A stretch of 64,000 nucleotides of DNA from Lactiplantibacillus herbarum (lineage in GTDB: Bacteria; Bacillota; Bacilli; Lactobacillales; Lactobacillaceae): the NCBI RefSeq assembly GCF_001039045.1, contig NZ_LFEE01000001.1, positions 134,383-198,382 on the forward strand, written 5' to 3'. The notes beneath the pieces were generated by a model. It made no database searches and was not told the DNA's origin. It saw nothing but the letters and a program-made list of their open reading frames with translations. Shown here in pieces: positions 52,050 to 60,254 of the stretch. The number at the start of each line of letters is the position of its first letter. The first letter of the stretch is position 1. The translations under genes were made by a program, and so were the position numbers.

Positions 52050-52794
52050 AGTGTTGATAGATAAAAACTAGCCGCTTGGCAGAAGAGCGTTCCTCAGAAA
52101 ACTGATAATCCGGGTGATCAAAGCTCTTGATTGCTGCAACATCATGAATTTGATGCTCAGCTAAAAATCTAACCATCGCGCCGCGTGCCATTTTAGCTAA
52201 GGTTGCTTTAACTTTGAGCCGATCGTCAATGATGCTGGCAAAGACGATATCAATAAAAGGCTGGTTAGGTGCAAGGTAGGGCGTGATTGCCTTGGCATAC
52301 TCTTGGGAAGCTAAGTTAATAATTGGTTCTGGCTCGGGTGTTAAGGATTGATAAAGCTGACTATTCCAAAAAGTGTAGAGGTTGTTGGCGTCACCAATGG
52401 TTAACTTTGCCTGCATCTCTAACCGATATGGGACGACGCCATCAAAGGGACGTAAAATACCATAAAAACCGGATAGAATGCGAAGATTATCTTGAACGTA
52501 TTGCAGGGCAGCCTCCGTAAAAATATTGGGGGCCATGTATTGGTATTGAATCCCACTGTAACTTAATAGTGCTGGCGTTAAGTGTTGATGGAGGTCTAGT
52601 TGCTGTAACAAGTCGTAATTAGGCTGCGCAATTTTATCGCTGCAGTGCCAGAGTGACTTTATTTCAGTGTAATTTAATTGACGTAATCGTTGTAGTAGTT
52701 GTTCCGTTTGAGCTAAGTATTGTGGTGTAGTGTTGATAGGGAACGAGTCCTGATCGACAAGCATTTTTTTAGCTGGGGCGATAATGATTTTCAT
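52048..52794 (-). CDS. yaaA: YaaA family peroxide-stress protein (DUF328)
   Basis: A 248-residue YaaA protein. In E. coli it lowers free iron and limits damage under hydrogen peroxide; it binds DNA. MKIIIAPAKKM at the start, YSGIQYQYM, LSGFYGILRPFDGVVPYRLEM and IINLASQEYAK are family marks. Full length. The ATG at 52794 has no strong ribosome site (GTGACCCC). Single gene. The iron role is carried over from E. coli and not tested here. Confidence 0.88.
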   Translation of the reverse strand: MKIIIAPAKKMLVDQDSFPINTTPQYLAQTEQLLQRLRQLNYTEIKSLWHCSDKIAQPNYDLLQQLDLHQHLTPALLSYSGIQYQYMAPNIFTEAALQYVQDNLRILSGFYGILRPFDGVVPYRLEMQAKLTIGDANNLYTFWNSQLYQSLTPEPEPIINLASQEYAKAITPYLAPNQPFIDIVFASIIDDRLKVKATLAKMARGAMVRFLAEHQIHDVAAIKSFDHPDYQFSEERSSAKRLVFIYQH

Positions 52795-52980
52795 GGGGTC
52801 ACTACTTTCTACTGCTTGAATTGGTGTTAATGAGCTATTGGCTTGTTGCTAAAATACATCGCCCAATAGTGTTAGAAGATAAGTGGTTTTTATTAGTATA
52901 TCACAAACCTATGTTCCCCTTTTAGAAGGATTGCGGTATAATTAAACTAATAAATTCGATATTAAAGGGGTCACGTCATC

Positions 52981-53412
52981 ATGGACATTTCAGGCTTAAA
53001 ACAGGTCGCTGGTACAACGAATAAGATTGCACTTAGTACGGCATTGAATAGCGAAGCAGATGTCAAAATTGTGAATTTTGTCTGGTATGAAGAACAGCCA
53101 GATACGTTATACTTCTCATCAGTTAACACTAGTCCCGCTTTGAAGATTTATGAGCAACAGCCAGACATTGCTTTCATCACTATTCCAAATGATGGGACGC
53201 CTAATAATCCGTATCTCCGTGCGCAACACGTTCAATTACGGCACTCGGATAAAACGATGACCGATTTGTTACCTCAATATTTGAAGACCATTCCGAATTA
53301 CCAACAGGTTTGGGATGCAATCGGCAAGACACTAGTAGTTTTTGAATTGAAATTAACCGATGTCTATGTTGATGCGGGTGTTGGTCAACCAAAAGAAACG
53401 TTACATTTCTAA
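52981..53412 (+). CDS. Pyridoxamine 5'-phosphate oxidase-family protein
   Basis: A 143-residue single-domain split-barrel flavin-binding-type protein. It lacks the paired Arg-His ends of true PdxH. Recognisable are ALSTALNSEADVKIVNFVWY, DTLYFSSVNTSPALKIYEQ and a TIPNDGTPNNPYLRAQHV stretch. Similar proteins are often annotated as pyridoxamine oxidase or stress proteins of unknown substrate. The ATG at 52981 follows AAAGGGGTC. A terminator follows behind it. Confidence 0.75.
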   Translation: MDISGLKQVAGTTNKIALSTALNSEADVKIVNFVWYEEQPDTLYFSSVNTSPALKIYEQQPDIAFITIPNDGTPNNPYLRAQHVQLRHSDKTMTDLLPQYLKTIPNYQQVWDAIGKTLVVFELKLTDVYVDAGVGQPKETLHF

Positions 53413-53418
53413 ATAATA

Positions 53419-53462
53419 AAAAGACTTATCCAGAATTTTTATTCATGGATAGGCCTTTTTTT
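53419..53462. terminator. Bidirectional terminator
   Basis: AAAAGACTTATCCA and TGGATAGGCCTTTTTTT form an imperfect stem between convergent genes. Confidence 0.7.
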
Positions 53463-53471
53463 GACTATTTA

Positions 53472-55115
53472 TTACTTAACGTACGCCGTTCGATAATCGG
53501 CTGCACCGCTAAAGTTATTGTAGGTGACACCTTTGAGTTTTGAGTTAACTAGGACGTGAGAGCGGCCATCATACAGTGGTGTCACAGCCTGGTCATTAGC
53601 CGCTGTCTGAGCCGCTTTGACTAAGTCCTGATACCGCGCCGTGGCATTTAACGCATCCTTGCCGTCAGCATCCTGCATGGCCTGATCAAAGGTCTTACTT
53701 TGATAGTGGCCCATGTTGGAATTGCTGTCGCCGGTCAAAATCGTGAGCGATTGTGAAGGATCTGCGTAGTCCATGCTCCAGCTCGTCAGGTTCATCTGGA
53801 ATTCACCCTTGGAGACTTTGCCAATCATGGCAGTGAATGGCATCGCCTTGATGGTCACTTTTAAGCCGGGTAAGTGACTTGTGAGCTGGCCTTGAATGAA
53901 CTCAGCCGCTTGGTGGGTGACATCATCGTCACCGCAAGTAATCGTTAAGGTGAGGTGTTTGCTGCCAAGTTCTTTTTGAGCCTTGTGATAAGCAGCCTTA
54001 GCAGCCGTTAAATCATAGCTAGTGGTTCCTTTGACAGTAGCATCGTCAACAAAGTCAGCGCCCGTCTTGGGGTTCTTAGCCATATTACGGACGGCAAAAC
54101 TGGTAGCTGGAATTGAACCGTTCGCGAGAACTTTGTTAGTCAGTTGTTTCCGATTGATCGCCAATGAAATTGCTGTTCGGAGATTCTGATTAGCCGCTGT
54201 TTTGTCGTGAAGGTTATATTGGATAAAGCCAATTCGACCACCAGCCAATGTTTTCAAATCTTTGTTATTTTGATTTTGAACGTTTTCTTCGCCGCTTAAC
54301 GTAACGGCGTCTAACTTTTTAGCTTGATACAGATTATAAGCGGTCGTGTTTGATTTCAAGACTTGGTAATTGATGCGGTTGAGTTTCACCGTTTGATGAG
54401 CTCGGTAAGTGGGGTTCTTCTTCAAAGTCCATGAATTGTTGGTCCCAGTCCAGCCTTGGAGGGTGAATGCCCCGTTATAGACGGTTTTGGCTGCTGAGGT
54501 ACCGTATTTGTTACCATACTTGTTCACGGCCTGCTGACTGACAGGGTAGAATGTCGCGCCGGCTAGTATCTTTTTGAAATAGGAGACGGGTTTGCTTAAC
54601 GTAATCTTCAGTTGATAGTCGCCAACGGCCTGAACACCAAGCGTCTTAGGCGATTGCTTACCGGCCGAAATTGCGTCGGCATTTTTGATGTTAGTAAATA
54701 GATAAGTGAATTCTGACTTAGTTTTAGGGTCAACCGTCCGCTCCCATGAATAAACGAAGTCGTGAGCAGTGACTTTTTGGCCGTTGCTCCAGCGACCATC
54801 GTGCCGTAGATCGATGGTATAAACGTGACCGCCATCTGAAACGGTTGTTTTAGTGGCGAGGGCGTTCGTGGCCTGACTTTTACTATTCAAACGATAGAGT
54901 CCTTCGTCGATTTGAGTCAGTTGTGTGCTTGAGACGCCATCGGTCATTTTAGCTGGGTCGAGGGTCATGATACTGGAACTGGTTGATAGGCTAATACTTT
55001 GCGATTGAGTGGCCTTAGCTGGATGTGAAGACGATTTAACGGCGAAGGTGATGCCACCAATAATGGCAACGCCGCCGATGGTTAATAATAGTTTGTGTGA
55101 TGTTGATAAGCTCAT
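53472..55115 (-). CDS. oppA: OppA-type peptide ABC transporter binding protein
   Basis: A solute-binding protein of the family 5 type (peptides). 547 residues with an N-terminal membrane segment (about residues 8-26), then the SBP_bac_5 domain: TIDLRHDGRWSNGQKVTAHDFVYSWERT is the family signature region. There is no cysteine in the lipobox position (the N-terminus is KLLLTIGGVAIIGGITFAVK), so it is likely not a lipoprotein but membrane-anchored or secreted. The ATG at 55115 follows GGAGGA; the frame opens at 55133. No permease or ATPase genes are adjacent, so it is an orphan receptor. A T-box controls it. Confidence 0.85.
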   Translation of the reverse strand: MSLSTSHKLLLTIGGVAIIGGITFAVKSSSHPAKATQSQSISLSTSSSIMTLDPAKMTDGVSSTQLTQIDEGLYRLNSKSQATNALATKTTVSDGGHVYTIDLRHDGRWSNGQKVTAHDFVYSWERTVDPKTKSEFTYLFTNIKNADAISAGKQSPKTLGVQAVGDYQLKITLSKPVSYFKKILAGATFYPVSQQAVNKYGNKYGTSAAKTVYNGAFTLQGWTGTNNSWTLKKNPTYRAHQTVKLNRINYQVLKSNTTAYNLYQAKKLDAVTLSGEENVQNQNNKDLKTLAGGRIGFIQYNLHDKTAANQNLRTAISLAINRKQLTNKVLANGSIPATSFAVRNMAKNPKTGADFVDDATVKGTTSYDLTAAKAAYHKAQKELGSKHLTLTITCGDDDVTHQAAEFIQGQLTSHLPGLKVTIKAMPFTAMIGKVSKGEFQMNLTSWSMDYADPSQSLTILTGDSNSNMGHYQSKTFDQAMQDADGKDALNATARYQDLVKAAQTAANDQAVTPLYDGRSHVLVNSKLKGVTYNNFSGAADYRTAYVK

Positions 55116-55214
55116 GATATAACTGTCCTCCAAAAGTAGTGTCGTGTGCGGTTAAGTTAATCATTGAGCGTTGCCATCGTGTGGATACCATATATTTCAC
55201 CCCGTTTTAAAGTC

Positions 55215-55521
55215 AAAAAAACCGTCCTTAATCAGCCAATGCTGTTGTTAAGGACGGTTTTACCCGCGGTGCCACCTTAATTAAGCTCACACTAGTCCAA
55301 AAAACTAGCTGTGAACTCCTCTTTACAGGGAACCAACATTCCCCTGACAACTGACGTATGTCACACGTCTTTCCGTACTCTCAGCACGCTGATTTCGGAA
55401 AAGCCCTCGGTGGTCCATTTAATTATCTGCGTTCGGCCATACTCTCAGCAACGATGACTCTCTGTGCGGGCACGATAATCTTGATCTCCACCTCATTGGT
55501 TTATAAGGACGATATTTTGTT
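55215..55521 (-). promoter_or_regulatory. T-box riboswitch upstream of oppA
   Basis: The transcript carries the T-box sequence AAGGTGGCACCGCGG (55278-55264) followed by a terminator (AAAACCGTCCTTAA/TTAAGGACGGTTTT, then a T run to 55215). Stem I pairs 55488-55492 with 55409-55413 and 55474-55479 with 55422-55427, leaving an 8 by 8 internal loop. The loop's 3' side TAAATGGA (55421-55414) holds the specifier: ATG (Met) or TGG (Trp); I cannot decide. Uncharged tRNA would open the terminator and raise expression. Confidence 0.9.
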
Positions 55522-55527
55522 GAGAGA

Positions 55528-55557
55528 AGTATACTGCTTTTGAAAATCAATTGTCAA
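55528..55557 (-). promoter_or_regulatory. Promoter of the T-box transcript
   Basis: On the minus strand TTGACA (55557-55552) and TATACT (55533-55528) are 18 bp apart. Transcription would start near 55521. Confidence 0.7.
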
Positions 55558-55769
55558 GGATGAAAATAAAATTGATGACTCAAAATGAGTAGAGCATTAT
55601 TTTCAGGAGTTGAAAAAGGACAGCTTAAAGTCAGGCCAATTCACTAAAAAATATAAGCTGAGTACGAGTGTTATTGTGACTAATAACTTTTAATTTAGCC
55701 GCGTAAAATTTATAATGATATCAATAGCGAAAGCGAATACATTTAGTGGCTGGTTGAGGAGGCTGACGT

Positions 55770-56519
55770 ATGAATTTTAGAGTAGTGGCAGGATATTTTG
55801 GTGAGTTCACGGATGAGGCTAAGCAAGCTAATCTGGACTTAGACGTAATTGGGATTACGTTTCAATATCAGTGTAATTTAGTTTTTCCAGAAGGTGCAGG
55901 TCCCAATTTTGGTATTAAAACGGACCATCAAGCCATTGACGTTTTTGATGCGTTACGAGTGGGCTACGATGGCTATAAGGTGCAAGCAGGGTTAGTACAC
56001 GCAATGGGATTGGTAGATTATCAGCTGATTGGCGCGCGTTATGAGTTGAATTCACATGACTTTCGTGAGGTTGAGTTGGCTGCGCTGAATACTAACTTAG
56101 AAACGATGCCAGGGCTGTTAGTTCAGGGGCCGATGCCGGTGCACTATGTGACTTATCATCGGACGACTGATCCGGTGGCACAAGCCGGTTTTAGTGGTAA
56201 CTGGGAGATTGGTGACGGCAGTGGCTTTCGCCAGTTGAGTGCTGATTTTGATGAAACCGTCCGTACCCCATTACTTGATTTAGCAGTGGTCGTTGATCAA
56301 ATCGGCCAGAAGATACAGCAACAATCAGTAGGCAATATTCGCTTAGCTAAGGGTGTCCCGGACCATTTAATTGATGATACGCATCATGCTGAAGTGAAGG
56401 CGTGGTATGATTTAACGCAACAGACAGATGATACTGAACAAATGCTAGAGAGTATTCAGGATGCGTGTGAGGCCAATGATAAACTGTTGGCAGTGTTGAC
56501 TCGTATTTATCCGGGATAA
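55770..56519 (+). CDS. Protein of unknown function
   Basis: A 249-residue, acidic, soluble protein with no signal peptide, membrane helix or recognised motif. Composition and GC content fit the chromosome. The N-terminal NFRVVAGYFGEF and a mid-section GNWEIGDGSGFRQ are the most distinctive stretches. It starts at an ATG at 55770 behind GGAGG and stands alone, followed by a parS site. No function can be stated; it may be a lactobacillus-specific protein. Confidence 0.7.
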   Translation: MNFRVVAGYFGEFTDEAKQANLDLDVIGITFQYQCNLVFPEGAGPNFGIKTDHQAIDVFDALRVGYDGYKVQAGLVHAMGLVDYQLIGARYELNSHDFREVELAALNTNLETMPGLLVQGPMPVHYVTYHRTTDPVAQAGFSGNWEIGDGSGFRQLSADFDETVRTPLLDLAVVVDQIGQKIQQQSVGNIRLAKGVPDHLIDDTHHAEVKAWYDLTQQTDDTEQMLESIQDACEANDKLLAVLTRIYPG

Positions 56520-56526
56520 TGGCTAA

Positions 56527-56542
56527 TGTTTCACGTGAAACA
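56527..56542. promoter_or_regulatory. parS: parS site
   Basis: TGTTTCACGTGAAACA, the fourth exact ParB palindrome in the window, in a gap between genes. Confidence 0.88.
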
Positions 56543-56619
56543 TTGTAGCCTAGATTGATTGTTCAGATTATCCGGTGTGTTGATTTGATACAAATAGCAA
56601 TCTAAGGTGGGGTGTAAGC

Positions 56620-57381
56620 GTGCAACGAACCGAGCAATTATTACAGCTTTTAAAAACGACTTATCAGGATATTTTAAAAGCCAATCTGGTTGGGATTTAC
56701 CTTCATGGGTCTTATGCATTGGGATCCTATAACGAAAAAATTAGCGATCTCGATTACGTGGTAGTTGTTCATCATCAATTAACAATCACTGAAAAACAGC
56801 AACTAATGACGGTTACGCTCGATCAGTTATGGCCGTTAGCACCACAAAAAGGGTTGGAATTTCATGTCTTGTTATTGTCTGCGACACAGCACTTTATCCA
56901 CCCGTGTTCGTTTGATTTTCACTTTTCGAAATATCATTATCAACACTACCAGCGCAATCCTGAACGTTACTTACGGGAGATGCAAGGAACTGATCTAGAC
57001 TTAGCGGCCCATTTAACGATTATGCATGCAGCCGGACAAGTGCTAGTAGGACCGGCCATTGAGGAAGTCTTTGGTCCAGTTTCTGCCATTGATTACTGGG
57101 ACAGTATAAAATTTGATGTTGAAAATGCGGCTATCGGCATCCACGACCAGCCGATGTATACAATCTTAAATCTGTGCCGAGTGCTTGCTTATCGTCAGGA
57201 TGGTCTTATTCTATCCAAACAGACGGGCGGTGAGTGGGGACTAGCTCACTTACCAGTTCAGTGGCAACCATTGATCCATCAAGCGCTGAAGAGCTATGCT
57301 GGTCAAGTATCTGACGAACAGTGGTCGCTAACAGAATTACAAGATTTTTCAGATAGTATGCTGCAACGTCTGGGCCTTTGA
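56620..57381 (+). CDS. Nucleotidyltransferase of the aminoglycoside adenylyltransferase type (DUF4111)
   Basis: A 253-residue protein with the nucleotidyltransferase domain in residues 1-110 and a helical DUF4111-type domain in the rest, as in streptomycin/spectinomycin adenylyltransferases. The catalytic motif is GSYALGSYNEKISDLDYVVV, with the two Asp in DLD. The C-terminal ILNLCRVLAYRQDGLILSKQ is the usual second marker. The GTG at 56620 is behind AAGGTGGGG. It is a normal-GC chromosomal gene; resistance is not implied, and the natural substrate is unknown. Confidence 0.8.
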   Translation: MQRTEQLLQLLKTTYQDILKANLVGIYLHGSYALGSYNEKISDLDYVVVVHHQLTITEKQQLMTVTLDQLWPLAPQKGLEFHVLLLSATQHFIHPCSFDFHFSKYHYQHYQRNPERYLREMQGTDLDLAAHLTIMHAAGQVLVGPAIEEVFGPVSAIDYWDSIKFDVENAAIGIHDQPMYTILNLCRVLAYRQDGLILSKQTGGEWGLAHLPVQWQPLIHQALKSYAGQVSDEQWSLTELQDFSDSMLQRLGL

Positions 57382-57429
57382 GAAGCGAGGTTCTGTAGAA
57401 TGATTTGTGATCACTTAAATTAAAGACTA

Positions 57430-57468
57430 AAAAAACGTCGATGCTGAATTTCAGCACCGACGTTTTAA
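57430..57468. terminator. Bidirectional terminator
   Basis: AAAACGTCG and CGACGTTTT with inner TGCTGAA/TTCAGCA form a nearly perfect hairpin between convergent genes. Confidence 0.85.
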
Positions 57469-57471
57469 TTA

Positions 57472-57705
57472 TTAAAGACGACTGTTGTAAATTAAGAAAC
57501 TAATGTAACAAGTATCGCCTTCTGGTAAATCATAACCAGTGTTTTGGTTACTACCATCATTTTCATGTAAAACCATGAATTCGCCTGAACCGTAGTCTTG
57601 GTCATTCAAGTATTTTACAAGGCGTTCGTCACATTCTGATAAGCTTTTACCGGTAACAACACGCCGATTCCAACCACGATGAATGGCCCCGTTTGGATTA
57701 ATCAA
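57472..57705 (-). CDS. Small protein of unknown function
   Basis: A 77-residue soluble protein starting at a TTG at 57705 nine bases behind AGGAG; the longer TTG start at 57714 is too close to the ribosome site. It reads MINPNGAIHRGWNRRVV near the start and ends TCYISFLIYNSRL. I recognise no domain. It lies 19 bases behind larO and may be on the same transcript, but a link with nickel is not evident. Confidence 0.55.
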   Translation of the reverse strand: MINPNGAIHRGWNRRVVTGKSLSECDERLVKYLNDQDYGSGEFMVLHENDGSNQNTGYDLPEGDTCYISFLIYNSRL

Positions 57706-57724
57706 TCTTCTCAACTCCTCTTAA

Positions 57725-58456
57725 TTATAAAGTCATCAATTGCGCTTGACGGTCCGGCTGCTGGTTAAGATCAGCCCGCGCTAGATCAGCGTCGATTTGG
57801 TGGGTACTGTTAAAAATAATGAAACGTTCAGCAACGGCTTGGACTTGCTGGTAGTTATGGCTAGCCATGATGATGGTTTTGCCACTAGCTTGTAGCCGTT
57901 GTAGGAGGGTTAGCATTTGCTGCTGAGCGGCAATCGTTAAGCCGTTCAGCGGTTCATCTAACAGTAATACTTCAGGATTCAAAGCAAGCACGCTGGCTAA
58001 AGCCACGCGCTTTTTTTCGCCACCAGAAAGCTGGTAGGGAATCCGATCACGTAGGTCCTGACAATCTGTGAGCTCCAGGCAATCGGTGACACGTTGTTCA
58101 ATGACTGCGGATGCTAATCCCAGTTGGCGGGGACCAAAGGCAATCTCTTCGGCCACTGACGTATTGAACAGTTGGACATCGGTGTTTTGAAAAACCATTC
58201 CAATCCGCTGATGTAACTGTTGACGCCGTTGTGCATCGGCTAAGTACGTGGCGGTAATCGCCTGACCGTCAAACTGGTAGTCACCAGTTGTTGGACTTGC
58301 TAAACCGCTCAGAATCCGGAGTAGGGTTGATTTGCCAGAACCATTAGGCCCCATTAAGCAAACGAACTCACCCGCGTGAATATCTAAACTGAGTTGGTCT
58401 AAACCACACGTATTAGGATAATCATAGCAAATATTTACCAATTTAAGCAATAGCAT
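57725..58456 (-). CDS. larO: Nickel transporter ATPase LarO (CbiO-like)
   Basis: The ATP-driving subunit of the nickel transporter LarMNQO, which supplies Ni for lactate racemase. 243-residue ECF-type ABC ATPase: Walker A GPNGSGKST, Q-loop VFQNTDVQLF, signature LSGGEKKR, Walker B VLLLDEPLNGL and switch His in ASHNYQQ. The ATG at 58456 (MLLLKLVN) is two bases behind larQ's stop and gives the family start; the frame opens further up. It is the last certain gene of the larR-MN-Q-O transcript. Confidence 0.93.
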   Translation of the reverse strand: MLLLKLVNICYDYPNTCGLDQLSLDIHAGEFVCLMGPNGSGKSTLLRILSGLASPTTGDYQFDGQAITATYLADAQRRQQLHQRIGMVFQNTDVQLFNTSVAEEIAFGPRQLGLASAVIEQRVTDCLELTDCQDLRDRIPYQLSGGEKKRVALASVLALNPEVLLLDEPLNGLTIAAQQQMLTLLQRLQASGKTIIMASHNYQQVQAVAERFIIFNSTHQIDADLARADLNQQPDRQAQLMTL

Positions 58457-58457
58457 G

Positions 58458-59279
58458 TTAACGCCCCCAGAAAATAAATAGCATCCAAGCAACTAATGCT
58501 GGACTAAGTGCCAAGTAATCACGCCAATGATTGGAGCTGGCAATACCCCGAGAATAGTGACCGTTAAAGCCGCGTGCTTCCATGGCTGCGTATAATTCTA
58601 GCGCGTACGTATAACTCTTTAAGTATAAATTACCGAATAATGCCCCAATTAAGCGATACGGATGTTTGGTAGGCGCCACGGTCCGTAGCTCTAAGGCTTC
58701 CATTGTGAGCAACAGGTGCTGGCCTAGCATTCGGAGGTACGTCAACGCAATGGCAAGCGTCATGATGAAAATGTCAGGACAATGCAGTGCTTTTAATCCA
58801 GTCAGTAAGTCTTGAACCGATGTGGTGAAACGGTAGTACTGCGCGTTTGCCAACATTAAACTCGTTTTAAAAATGAAAAATCCTAACGTAGCTGGGCCAG
58901 CAAGCCAGTAGCTAGGCAGAACGAAGATAGCAGCAATGCCGATGCTAACTAGCCAGTGGCTCATAAATTGGCGTAACTGTTGTGGCGGTAACCAGAGCAA
59001 CTGGCTTCCAAGTAGTAGGGCTAATCCCCACAGCAACACAACGTTATTAATTAGTGCAATTAGAATCACTAATGCGAGTAAACGGATCAACTTGATCTGG
59101 GGTGTAATGTGCCAGCGCTGGTCAGTCACAATGGGGGTTGGTTGAGCTAAGTGGTTCAGTAGTCCGCGCAAATGCCGCTGATTACGTTGCCAAAAGTTAA
59201 CTTTTGACGGCCGTGACGGACTGGTTGTCGGATTTGATAGCCATTCAGGTAAATTAGTGGTTGATGGTGTTGGTTTCAT
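58458..59279 (-). CDS. larQ: Nickel transporter membrane subunit LarQ (CbiQ-like)
   Basis: The T-type membrane subunit that couples LarO to LarMN. 273 residues, five or so membrane helices: AILVILIALINNVVLLWGLALLL and later spans, with the two coupling-helix Ala-Arg motifs of which EARGFNG (AAMEARGFNG) is clear. The N-terminal 45 residues are hydrophilic, longer than usual. The ATG at 59279 lies 26 bases inside the end of larMN, so translation is coupled. Confidence 0.9.
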   Translation of the reverse strand: MKPTPSTTNLPEWLSNPTTSPSRPSKVNFWQRNQRHLRGLLNHLAQPTPIVTDQRWHITPQIKLIRLLALVILIALINNVVLLWGLALLLGSQLLWLPPQQLRQFMSHWLVSIGIAAIFVLPSYWLAGPATLGFFIFKTSLMLANAQYYRFTTSVQDLLTGLKALHCPDIFIMTLAIALTYLRMLGQHLLLTMEALELRTVAPTKHPYRLIGALFGNLYLKSYTYALELYAAMEARGFNGHYSRGIASSNHWRDYLALSPALVAWMLFIFWGR

Positions 59280-60240
59280 GTTGAAGGCCTCGAATCAAAA
59301 GTAGAAAAATCAGGACGGCAGTTAACGCGGACAGGATGTAACCCATGCTGATTGGCAACCCAGCAATGTCGTAGTTACTGAACAACGCTTGAAAATGGAA
59401 TCCATGGACCATGCCTCGCGGGGCACTGGTACTAACGTGTTGTTGAACCAGTCGCTGTTTGAGTTCCGTCGCGTCCCATTCACCCCAAGCGGTGTTGCTA
59501 GCTAATAGGCCGAGTGGCGAAAGTGCTGCTAATCCAAGCAGTAGTGCGATCCAAGGCCGCTGATTAGTGCGCGCGGGCACTTGGTACAGATTAGTAGGAG
59601 CCACTTTTTTGACGAATTGGAACACGAGTAACGTGAAGGCCACTTCAACCCATCCGGCAATCAGTAAGTGCGCCGTTAACATGGCAGGGACGGCAACGTT
59701 TAACCCATATGGACAGTACAATGGCGCGCCACTAGCAGTGTGAGCCAGTAGTGGTTGGAGTCCAAGTTCAATTCCGGCAACGAGGGCCGCTGTATTGATA
59801 CCAACGTAGGCCCCAATTGCGAGTCCTAATTTTTCATGATGTAACTTCTGACCTAAGCGGTAACAAGCGTAGCCAACAAATGGCATGATAACCGCCATGT
59901 TGAGGGCATTGGCACCAAAAGCCAAGATTCCACCATCGCCGAATAACAGCGCTTGGAGAAGCAAGGTGACGGTTAGCGCCAAACAGGCTGCCCACGGGCC
60001 AATCAGCACCGCTAGTAGCGTTCCTCCGACCGCGTGTGCCGTAGTACCACCAGGAATGGGTAAGTTAAACATCATAATCAAAAAAGCCAATGACGCGGCA
60101 ATCCCGAGCATTGGCAAGGTTTCGTGATGACGTTTAATTTGAGCTTTAACTTTAATACCAGCAACGGTCCAGATTGGGGCCATCGCTGCGATGAGTGTCC
60201 CACAGGTAGCAGGACTTAAATAATTATCCGGAATATGCAC
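59254..60240 (-). CDS. larMN: Nickel-binding transporter subunit LarMN (CbiM-CbiN fusion)
   Basis: The substrate-specific part of the Ni transporter, with CbiM and CbiN parts in one 328-residue chain. The GTG at 60240, seven bases behind GAGGTG, gives MHIPDNYLSP; the N-terminal Met-His of CbiM/NikM proteins is a metal ligand, so this start is preferred to the GTG at 60255. CbiM spans fill residues 1-215 (GGTTAHAVGGTLLAVLIGPW is the family marker), and a CbiN-like two-span part follows to the end. It starts 15 bases behind larR. Confidence 0.93.
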   Translation of the reverse strand: MHIPDNYLSPATCGTLIAAMAPIWTVAGIKVKAQIKRHHETLPMLGIAASLAFLIMMFNLPIPGGTTAHAVGGTLLAVLIGPWAACLALTVTLLLQALLFGDGGILAFGANALNMAVIMPFVGYACYRLGQKLHHEKLGLAIGAYVGINTAALVAGIELGLQPLLAHTASGAPLYCPYGLNVAVPAMLTAHLLIAGWVEVAFTLLVFQFVKKVAPTNLYQVPARTNQRPWIALLLGLAALSPLGLLASNTAWGEWDATELKQRLVQQHVSTSAPRGMVHGFHFQALFSNYDIAGLPISMGYILSALTAVLIFLLLIRGLQHETNTINH

Positions 60241-60254
60241 GGATGAGCACCTCA

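Noticed and set aside
55181-55189. Single DnaA-like TGTGGATAC before oppA
   Set aside because: One isolated one-mismatch box, expected by chance in this length.
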